In this document: piece by piece, positions 1 through 4,755 of the stretch
Layout: each line of letters opens with the position of its first letter
Position numbering within the stretch: the stretch's first letter is position 1
Source of the DNA: Clostridia bacterium
GTDB taxonomy: Bacteria; Bacillota_A; Clostridia; Oscillospirales; Acutalibacteraceae
Length of the DNA stretch: 5,101 nt
Direction of reading: 5' to 3'
Assembly (NCBI GenBank): GCA_024699005.1
Contig: JAILQN010000209.1
Location: forward strand, 1 to 5,101
Notes under the pieces: generated by a model
What the model was told of the DNA's origin: nothing
Seen by the model: the letters and a program-made list of their open reading frames with translations, nothing else
The model's database searches: none
Program-made: the position numbers and the translations under genes

Positions 1-463
1 GCGGGAATTCCGACATGACGGCATATATCTGCCCCATATTTACGCCGCAGGCGGTGTTCAGGAGCAGCGGGATCCTCTCCTGCTGCAGCAGGTCGAAAGT
101 CCCGCCCATTGTGAGGGTGTTGAGCTCCCATCTGTGCGTCCTCGGAGATATATAAACCGCGCCCGCACGGTTTTGCCTGAGAACGTCGGCAAGCTTATAC
201 GGCTTCGGCCCCTCATCGGTATACGGCGGGACTATCGCCCAGACGGCGTAAAGCGCCCTTTTCTCCGCTGCTTTCACACAATCGGAAACGAAACGGTTGC
301 CGTAGTTCACTCCGACGGTGTCGCTGTAAAAGCAACGAACAAGGCCGCCGTCCATGCCGCTGCGGTCAAGTTCGGCAAGAAGCTCCTCAAAGGTATCGCA
401 GTTGCTGTAGGGCTCGCCGTCGTTCTCCGCGCCGAACGCGAGTCCGCAATCCAGTATTTTCAA
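1..463 (-). CDS. Amidohydrolase-like TIM-barrel protein, N-terminal 154 residues (runs off left edge)
   Basis: Reading the minus strand from 463 gives an open frame of 154 codons to the window edge, beginning (M)KILDCGLAFG. The start is TTG at 463-461. An in-frame TAA lies immediately upstream (466-464), so no earlier start is possible, and AGGGGAG at 479-473 is a good ribosome binding site 9 nt away. The layout matches uncharacterised amidohydrolase-superfamily (amidohydrolase 2-like) proteins: a beta strand ending in D-x-x-x-x-x-G (residues 5-11), a helix ELLAELDRSGMDGGLV (27-42), the strand ALYAVWAIVPP (70-80), then AGAVYISPRTHRWELN (100-115) and IPLLLNTACG (131-140). The usual HxH metal-binding motif of the first strand is absent: DCGLAFG stands where DxHxHxG is expected. 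The protein may therefore be a non-canonical or metal-independent relative. The active-site residues expected later in the barrel lie outside the window. It is divergent from the aminotransferase. The substrate is unknown. The coding call is strong, the family call good. Confidence 0.8.
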   Translation of the reverse strand, partial: MKILDCGLAFGAENDGEPYSNCDTFEELLAELDRSGMDGGLVRCFYSDTVGVNYGNRFVSDCVKAAEKRALYAVWAIVPPYTDEGPKPYKLADVLRQNRAGAVYISPRTHRWELNTLTMGGTFDLLQQERIPLLLNTACGVNMGQIYAVMSEFP

Positions 464-507
464 TTATTTCAACTCCCCTGTACAAAGCGTATTATTATCC
501 GAAACAA

Positions 508-536
508 ATACTACTCTATTTGATAATCAATTTCAA
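508..536 (-). promoter_or_regulatory. Putative sigma-70-type promoter for the amidohydrolase-like gene
   Basis: On the minus strand TTGAAA (536-531, five of six matches to TTGACA) is followed, after exactly 17 nt, by TAGTAT (513-508, four of six matches to TATAAT). This places the transcription start near 501, with a leader of about 40 nt before the TTG start at 463. The region is AT-rich compared with its flanks. The -35 box overlaps the ribosome binding site region of the divergent aminotransferase gene. No equally good plus-strand promoter was found in 464-548; TATTAT at 490-495 and GATAAT at 522-527 are possible -10 boxes but lack convincing -35 partners. Confidence 0.4.
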
Positions 537-548
537 GAGGTGAGCAAA

Positions 549-1715
549 ATGTTCAGAATCGGTCAGGAAGAAAAGGAAGCCGTCGCGCGGGTCATAGACT
601 CGAAGGAGATGTTCAAGATAAACTCCGCCGAGCGTGAAACGGAACAGTGCGAAGAAAAGCTCCGCGAGTTATTCGGCGTCAGACGGTCGCTGCTGGTGAC
701 CTCCGGCACCGCGGCGCTGACGGGCGCGCTTATCGGCATGGGCATAGGCCCGGGGGACGAGGTCATCGTGCCCGCCTACACCTACATAGCCACTGCGATG
801 GCGGTGGTGCTCGCCGGGGCGATACCCGTGATCGCGGATATTGACGACAGTCTGACGATATCCCCCTTGGAGATCGAAAAGAAGCTTTCGCCGCGCACAA
901 AATGCATCATCCCCGTACATATACAGGGCTTCCCCTGCGACATGGACGCGATCATGAAGATCGCAAAAAAGCACGGGCTTTTCGTACTGGAGGACGCATG
1001 CCAGGCTGACGGAGGCTCATACAAAGGACGCAGACTCGGCACCATAGGCGACGCGGGAGCCCTGAGCTTCAATCAGTTCAAAATAATCACCGCAGGTGAA
1101 GGCGGGGCTCTGCTTACCGACAACGAGGCGATTTTTGAGCGCGCGCTCATCTACCACGACGCCAGCGCCATTGCTTTCTTCGGCAACCAGCTCGACGGCA
1201 TCACCGAACCGCAGTTCTGCGGGACGGAGTTCCGCGTGAACGAGATATCCTCGGCGATACTGCGCCAGCAGCTTCTGAAGCTCGACGGGATTCTCTTCGA
1301 TCTGAGAAAAAACAAAAAGGCGCTCGAACAGGCTCTGGGCGGAAGATTCAAAATCGGCAGATCCAACGACCCGGAGGGCGACTGCGGCACTACCCTGCCC
1401 CTCGTTTTCGCATCGGAGAAAAAGGCGAGGGAATTCTGCGCCGCCTCGGATATTGGCGCGTATCTGCCTATAGACACAGGCAAGCACATCTACTGCAACT
1501 GGACCGCGATCCTTGAAAAAAGAGGCGCTTTCAACCCGAAGATGGACCCGTTCAGACATCCCGACAACGCGCCGTTCGTACCGGATTACGCAAACGAGAC
1601 ATACCCCGCGACCCTTGACCTGCTCGCCCGCACGGCGTATATCCTTATCAATCCGGACTGGACGGCAGAGGATATAAAGTCGGTCGCAGAGAAAGCGGTT
1701 TCCGCCATACAATAA
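549..1715 (+). CDS. DegT/DnrJ/EryC1/StrS family PLP-dependent aminotransferase
   Basis: A full-length 388-residue fold-type I aminotransferase of the sugar/cyclitol/AHBA-synthase class. Family motifs, numbered from ATG 549: TSGTAAL (51-57, PLP phosphate binding), DEVIVPAYTYIATA (70-83), EDACQADGGSYKGR (148-161, with D149 expected to contact the pyridine nitrogen), GDAGALSF (167-174), and FNQFKIITAGEGGAL (174-188) with K178 as the expected Schiff-base lysine. NEISSAIL (231-238) follows. All catalytic elements are intact and the length is normal. An upstream GTG at 540 is in frame, but ATG 549 is preferred: AAGAGGTGA (535-543) is then a Shine-Dalgarno at ideal spacing, whereas GTG 540 would overlap it. 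In this family the enzyme moves an amino group from glutamate or glutamine to a keto-sugar or cyclitol ketone. The exact substrate cannot be read from the sequence, and no sugar-nucleotide biosynthesis genes are beside it. A catabolic or biosynthetic role with the divergent amidohydrolase-like gene is inference. Confidence 0.92.
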   Translation: MFRIGQEEKEAVARVIDSKEMFKINSAERETEQCEEKLRELFGVRRSLLVTSGTAALTGALIGMGIGPGDEVIVPAYTYIATAMAVVLAGAIPVIADIDDSLTISPLEIEKKLSPRTKCIIPVHIQGFPCDMDAIMKIAKKHGLFVLEDACQADGGSYKGRRLGTIGDAGALSFNQFKIITAGEGGALLTDNEAIFERALIYHDASAIAFFGNQLDGITEPQFCGTEFRVNEISSAILRQQLLKLDGILFDLRKNKKALEQALGGRFKIGRSNDPEGDCGTTLPLVFASEKKAREFCAASDIGAYLPIDTGKHIYCNWTAILEKRGAFNPKMDPFRHPDNAPFVPDYANETYPATLDLLARTAYILINPDWTAEDIKSVAEKAVSAIQ

Positions 1716-1725
1716 GATAATGTGC

Positions 1726-1758
1726 AATTAGTAATGTGCAATGTGCAATTGCGCCGGA
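1726..1758 (+). repeat. Left terminal inverted repeat of the intergenic element
   Basis: This is a 33-bp arm that pairs with 1937-1969, with a single T-G difference (1732/1963). It contains tandem TGTGCAAT words and ends in GCGCCGGA (1751-1758). It begins 10 nt after the aminotransferase stop codon. Confidence 0.85.
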
Positions 1759-1764
1759 AAGAAT

Positions 1765-1931
1765 GGCTGAGGATAACTGTTCACCGCCCCGGAAGCAGAC
1801 TGAAAATCAAGAACAATACGGGGCGAAGACATCTGATTGCCGGACAAAACGGCGGAGGATAACTGTTCACCGCCCCGGAAGCAGACAGGAAATCAAGCCC
1901 CATACGGGGCGGAGACATCTGATTGCCGTAC
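1765..1931 (+). repeat. Two tandem copies (86-nt period) of a GC-rich foldable unit
   Basis: Copy A (1765-1845) and copy B (1851-1931) match at 73 of 81 positions by my hand alignment. The unit begins GGCNGAGGATAACTGTTCAC, continues CGCCCCGGAAGCAGAC, and closes with ATACGGGGCG and AGACATCTGATTGCCG. Each copy can fold by pairing CGCCCC with GGGGCG: 1785-1790 with 1820-1825 in A, and 1871-1876 with 1906-1911 in B, where one more C-G pair (1870/1912) is gained. Copy B alone can also form GCCCC-ATAC-GGGGC (1897-1910). Part of the repeat homology extends leftward into the end of the left inverted repeat (ATTGC...CGGA). The function is unknown. The copies are direct and adjacent, with no spacer variety, so this is not a CRISPR array. 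Confidence 0.85.
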
Positions 1932-1936
1932 ATTTG

Positions 1937-1969
1937 TCCGGCGCAATTGCACATTGCACATTGCTAATT
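1937..1969 (-). repeat. Right terminal inverted repeat of the intergenic element
   Basis: Reverse-complement partner of 1726-1758, beginning TCCGGCGC (1937-1944) and running through ATTGCACATTGCACATTGC to CTAATT. It ends 6 nt before the AAGG Shine-Dalgarno (1976-1979) of the next gene. A run of T residues does not follow, so the long hairpin is not a classical intrinsic terminator. Confidence 0.85.
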
Positions 1970-1975
1970 AAAAAT

Positions 1976-1981
1976 AAGGTG
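1976..1981 (+). promoter_or_regulatory. Ribosome binding site of the membrane glycosidase-like gene, adjacent to the repeat element
   Basis: AAGGTG lies 7 nt before ATG 1989. It sits 6 nt beyond the right arm of the 33-bp inverted repeat. A folded transcript of the element would therefore stack almost against the ribosome landing site, which is why it is listed separately. Confidence 0.6.
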
Positions 1982-1988
1982 TTTTGAT

Positions 1989-4022
1989 ATGACAAAAAAA
2001 CAACCGCTCAAAAAAGGAGCGCTGCCGCTGTATCTCGCCCTCTGGTCCGTGGTCGCCGCGGGCAGCGTCGCCCTGTTTTACCTCAAGTTCGTAAATTACG
2101 ATCCGGTACTGTATATCATCGGGGTAGTAATGACAGGTTTCTGTTTCGGAATGTACGCCTGTATGTTCCGCAGGGTGAAAGAAAAACCGCATCCCGTGCG
2201 GGGAGCGATCATTGCCGGCGTGATTTTTACGCTCGCTGTGTTCGCGATCATGACGACGGCGCACGTTGCCATATTCAGATACAAGTATCCGCGGCAGGTC
2301 GCAGGCGTTACGACTGCGCTGATCGCCCTTATTTTTATCGTATTTACAGTCATTATCGCTCTCACGCTCAATACAACCGTCTGGAAAATACTGATACCTG
2401 TCTTATGCGCAGCGTTTTTCGCGCCGCATATCGCGGCGTGCGTCACGGCGATACTGCCTGAACACTTCGATCACCCGTTCGAAAATAAGATCACGGAGAC
2501 GAAAGGATTGAACAACGTGGCGAAAGAGGATAAACTGATCATCAATGCCGACGATTCCCACTGGTGGGGATTCTGGAACGAACTTGCAGATCAGGGCAGA
2601 TTCGACGATGAGAGTCTGGATCAATACGTTCTGCAGTACGCGGATTCCGGAGTCACAGACCTGCTGTTCAATATTTTCTGTCAGTCCTCGGACGTGCCTA
2701 CGGAAGTATTCACTTTCCGCGGAGACCTGTACGGAATGACAGAGCAGAACGGCAATCCCGTAGATTACGGCAGCTATTACGGACTCAACGATTTCTATAA
2801 CGAACATAATATCGACATCTTCGCAAAATGGATCAAAAAATGCAAAGAGGTCGGTATCCGTCCGTGGCTGACTCTCAGGATGAACGACTGTCACGATCCG
2901 GACGAAGTCACGAGTCAGCTGCGCGGCGACATCTTCTACACCGCGGAGGAGAACGGCTGGACCATAGGCGAAGAGTACGGCTATTACCGGCACTGCTTCA
3001 ACTACGCCGTGCCGGAGATCAGGAAACTGATGCTGGACTACACCCGCGAACAGCTGCTCCATTACGACGTATACGGTCTGGAGCTCGACTTTATGCGCGA
3101 GATATACTGCTTCGATTACAAAAACGCCGATACCAACGAGATCGTCGGTATCATGAACGATTATATGCGCGAGACAGCGTCGATCGTTTCCGAGGCCGAG
3201 CGGAAATGGGGGCATGATGTAAAGCTCTCCGTCCGCATGATGAGGGATCCGGATCAGTGTTACGCCTACGGTTTTGACGTGCAGACCTGGTGCGAAGAAA
3301 AGCTCATCGATTCGGTAACGGTCACGCCGCGCTGGACCTCCAACGACAGCGCCATGCCCATCGCCGACTGGAAAGCAAGATGCCCCGGAATTGAGATCTG
3401 GGCGGGTGTGGAGACGCTTGTAAATACCAACGAAAATGGCTGCTGCGCCTCCGCTGAGGTCGTGCGCGGCTACGGCGCGCAGTATCTGACCGCAGGCGCG
3501 GACGGGCTGTATCTGTTCAACTATATGTCGGGCGGTACGGTCGGCGAGAGGGAACGGGAGGTCTACGACACCTGCGGCAGCCTTGACAGCATACTGAAAC
3601 TCCCCCGCCGTCACGTCGTCACGTTCCAGGATACCGTGCCGGACGGCTGGCAGCCTTACGATCCGCTCCCGCTGAAAATTAAAAAGGACAGTTTCGTGTC
3701 GCTTGAAGTGGAGACCGGATATATCCCGGACGGAGCGTCGGTATCGGTTTTCGTCGGTCTGGAAAACGAGCCGGAGAACGCGGACGACCTGCGGCTGACT
3801 GTCTGCGGACGGGACTGTTCCGCGCCCGTAAAGGACGAAGTATACGGCAGGAACGAATCCGGCGGCAATCCGGTGGCGCAGGGCTACTGCCGCGAGGATT
3901 GTCATATTTACAGATTTGACCTTGACGATACCGCCGGTCTGCCGAATCTGCTGACTCTTGAATTTTCCAACTCAGGCAAAACAGCAAAGATCACGTATTG
4001 CGAGATCGACGTGACTCCATAA
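1989..4022 (+). CDS. Membrane-anchored glycoside-hydrolase-like (GHL10-type) TIM-barrel protein
   Basis: A complete 677-residue protein in three parts. Residues 1-160 have a lysine-rich start (TKKQPLKKG) and five hydrophobic helices near 11-32, 40-60, 72-96, 103-127 and 134-156. The positive loop RRVKEKPHPVR (61-71) fits a cytoplasmic N-terminus and an extracellular catalytic part. Residues about 182-540 resemble the glycosyl-hydrolase-like 10 type of TIM barrel: KLIINADDSHWW (182-193), ESLDQYVLQYADSGVTDLLF (208-227), CKEVGIRPWLTLRMND (285-300), YGLELDFMREIYCF (362-375), VKLSVRMM (411-418), GIEIWAGVE (467-475) and GADGLYLFNY (503-512). E365, D367 and E475 are the best candidates for active-site acids. 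Residues about 545-677 look like a beta-rich accessory domain with two CxxxC pairs (606/610 and 634/638). ATG 1989 follows AAGGTG at proper spacing. The gene may be read with the upstream aminotransferase, with the repeat element between them. The likely role is hydrolysis or binding of a surface or external glycan; the substrate is unknown. The barrel call is good, the enzymatic activity unproven. Confidence 0.85.
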   Translation: MTKKQPLKKGALPLYLALWSVVAAGSVALFYLKFVNYDPVLYIIGVVMTGFCFGMYACMFRRVKEKPHPVRGAIIAGVIFTLAVFAIMTTAHVAIFRYKYPRQVAGVTTALIALIFIVFTVIIALTLNTTVWKILIPVLCAAFFAPHIAACVTAILPEHFDHPFENKITETKGLNNVAKEDKLIINADDSHWWGFWNELADQGRFDDESLDQYVLQYADSGVTDLLFNIFCQSSDVPTEVFTFRGDLYGMTEQNGNPVDYGSYYGLNDFYNEHNIDIFAKWIKKCKEVGIRPWLTLRMNDCHDPDEVTSQLRGDIFYTAEENGWTIGEEYGYYRHCFNYAVPEIRKLMLDYTREQLLHYDVYGLELDFMREIYCFDYKNADTNEIVGIMNDYMRETASIVSEAERKWGHDVKLSVRMMRDPDQCYAYGFDVQTWCEEKLIDSVTVTPRWTSNDSAMPIADWKARCPGIEIWAGVETLVNTNENGCCASAEVVRGYGAQYLTAGADGLYLFNYMSGGTVGEREREVYDTCGSLDSILKLPRRHVVTFQDTVPDGWQPYDPLPLKIKKDSFVSLEVETGYIPDGASVSVFVGLENEPENADDLRLTVCGRDCSAPVKDEVYGRNESGGNPVAQGYCREDCHIYRFDLDDTAGLPNLLTLEFSNSGKTAKITYCEIDVTP

Positions 4023-4034
4023 AAGCATCGAAAA

Positions 4035-4068
4035 AAACGGGATCCACCGCCGCAGGTGAGTCCCGTTT
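4035..4068. terminator. Bidirectional rho-independent terminator between converging genes
   Basis: AAACGGGA (4035-4042) pairs with TCCCGTTT (4061-4068). The stem extends through T4043-G4060, one mismatch, and CACC/GGTG (4045-4048 with 4055-4058), closed by a 6-nt loop. On the plus strand it lies 12 nt after the stop of the glycosidase-like gene and is followed by CTGTTTTGTT. On the minus strand the stem is followed by seven T residues (complement of 4037-4031), a stronger signal that would end transcription coming from the repeat/hydrolase region. Confidence 0.85.
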
Positions 4069-4170
4069 CTGTTTTGTTACGCCCGTTTCCTTACGGTCTC
4101 TGCCGGGTTTTCAGAACGATCCCTTTTCCGGCCGCGTTTCCGCACGGAGAAACGGGATACGCCGAAGGCT
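4069..4170. other. Gene-free spacer with repeated CCCGTTTC / GAAACGGG words
   Basis: No open frame of interest is seen. CCCGTTTC occurs at 4062-4069 and 4082-4089, and its complement GAAACGGG at 4149-4156. CGTTTC (4135-4140) can also pair locally with GAAACG (4149-4154) across an 8-nt loop. AAACGGGAT at 4150-4158 repeats the left arm of the terminator (4035-4043). The spacer may hold remains of a second terminator or a duplicated terminator arm. Confidence 0.4.
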
Positions 4171-4755
4171 CTATTTAATAGAGTAGGTTTTTGATACCGA
4201 GCCGGAATACTTTTCGCCCTTTGCTTTGACGGTCACAGTGTAGGTGCCGGGCGCCGTGCTGTCTCCGGACCAGGTGAGAGTATAGGACGTTCCTTCCGTC
4301 AGCGTCAGACCCGCGGCGTTCTTTACCGTGACGGCGGGCTTCTGGACAGAACCGTTATATGCTTTGCTCGTCCAGGAAAGCGTTACACGGGAGGCGTCAA
4401 GCGGCTGTTTGCTTATGGTATAGGTCTTTGACACGGAGCCGGAGAAACTGCCCTTTCCGGTCACGGTCACTGTGTAAGACCCGGGCAGCTTGCTGTCGCC
4501 GCTCCATTCAAGCGTATAGGAGGTCCCCTCAGTCAGCCTCAGCCCGGCCGCATTCTTTACCGTGACGGTCGGCTTCTGGACGTCGCCGTTATACGCTTTG
4601 CTTGACCAGGAGAGAGTGACGCGCGAAACGTCAAGCGGCTGTTTGCTCATGGTATAGGTCTTTTTCACCGATCCCGAGAAATTGCCTTTCCCGGTCACGG
4701 TCACTGTGTAGGCCCCGGGCAGCTTGCTGTCGCCCGACCAGCTGAGCGTGTAGGA
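4171..4755 (-). pseudogene. Headless fragment of a surface protein with 78-residue Ig/MBG-like repeats
   Basis: On the minus strand from 4755 to the TAG at 4173-4171 there are 194 codons: two complete 78-residue units and a final 38-residue part. A unit reads, in order, SYTLxWSGDS, PGxYTVTVTGKG, FSGSVxKTYTxSKQPLD, SRVTLSWxSKAYNG, VQKPxVTVKNAAGL and LTEGT. The same kind of beta-sandwich repeat (YTG...KPxVTV...LxxGTxYT...GKGNYSGS) is common in secreted or wall-associated proteins of Firmicutes, where it acts as a stalk or adhesive module. It ends KTYSIK with no LPXTG anchor. No start codon with a ribosome binding site is present. The first unit begins mid-repeat at SYTLSWSG, and an in-frame TAA lies eight codons upstream (4779-4777), inside hydrolase sequence. 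The piece is therefore not expressed as it stands. It is a truncated gene, or one side of a bad assembly join. Confidence 0.75.
4174..4755 (-). repeat. 234-bp tandem coding repeat, about 2.5 copies
   Basis: The codon for the S of SYTL recurs on the minus strand at 4755, 4521 and 4287, an exact period of 234 bp (78 codons). The copies are highly similar in DNA as well as protein, with many differences at third positions. This suggests fairly recent duplication or ongoing homogenisation. Such arrays are prone to copy-number change and to assembly collapse. Confidence 0.9.

Larger units (their letters stand above)
1726..1969. mobile_element. MITE-like element: 33-bp inverted repeats around two tandem 86-nt units
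   Basis: This element fills nearly all of the 273-bp gap between the aminotransferase and the membrane glycosidase-like gene. Its left end (1726-1758) and right end (1937-1969) are inverted copies over 33 bp. The only difference is T1732 against G1963, which would still pair as U-G in RNA. The ends contain the phased words TGTGCAAT and GCAATTGC, and one further TGTGCAATT lies just outside at 1721. Inside are two direct copies of a GC-rich unit. There is no transposase and no credible protein; the 83-codon plus-strand frame at 1736-1987 simply translates the repeat. AATAAG occurs just outside both ends (1711-1716, overlapping the aminotransferase stop, and 1973-1978) and could be a target duplication, though six AT-rich bases are weak evidence. 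It could be a non-autonomous transposon, a REP/BIME-like repeat or a structured RNA. I do not recognise it as a named family. Confidence 0.7.

Noticed and set aside
134..523. 129-codon plus-strand frame
   Set aside because: It overlaps, antisense, the amidohydrolase-like gene whose protein shows clear family features. It has no ribosome site, and its product is arginine- and valine-rich without recognisable motifs.
540..548. GTG at 540 as the aminotransferase start
   Set aside because: That GTG is part of the Shine-Dalgarno AAGAGGTGA that serves ATG 549 at ideal spacing. The extra three residues add nothing to the family alignment.
1017..1727. 236-codon minus-strand frame
   Set aside because: Antisense shadow of the aminotransferase, which has all catalytic motifs.
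1765..1931. CRISPR array
   Set aside because: There are only two adjacent long direct units differing at several positions. They lack short conserved repeats and unique spacers, and no cas genes are nearby.
1765..1931. Known riboswitch class (tandem glycine or c-di-GMP type)
   Set aside because: Tandem units raised the idea, but I could not match the conserved core of glycine, c-di-GMP or other classes I know.
1726..1985. Intrinsic terminator of the aminotransferase gene formed by the 33-bp hairpin
   Set aside because: The arms are separated by 178 nt and the right arm is followed by AAAAATAAGG, not a run of T residues. An effect on transcript ends is possible but a classical terminator is not supported.
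1736..1987. 83-codon plus-strand frame in the intergenic element
   Set aside because: It only translates the inverted and tandem repeats (for example AIAHCTLLIKN from the right arm). It has no ribosome binding site or protein family signal.
2403..3905. 500-codon minus-strand frame
   Set aside because: A long shadow of the glycosidase-like gene caused by its codon use. The plus-strand frame has clear barrel motifs and a ribosome site, while the minus product has no coherent domain.
4171..4704. Intact 177-residue gene starting within the surface-repeat fragment
   Set aside because: The nominal start is an internal GTG inside the YTVTV strand of a repeat unit. It has no ribosome site or signal peptide, and repeat homology continues upstream to 4755.
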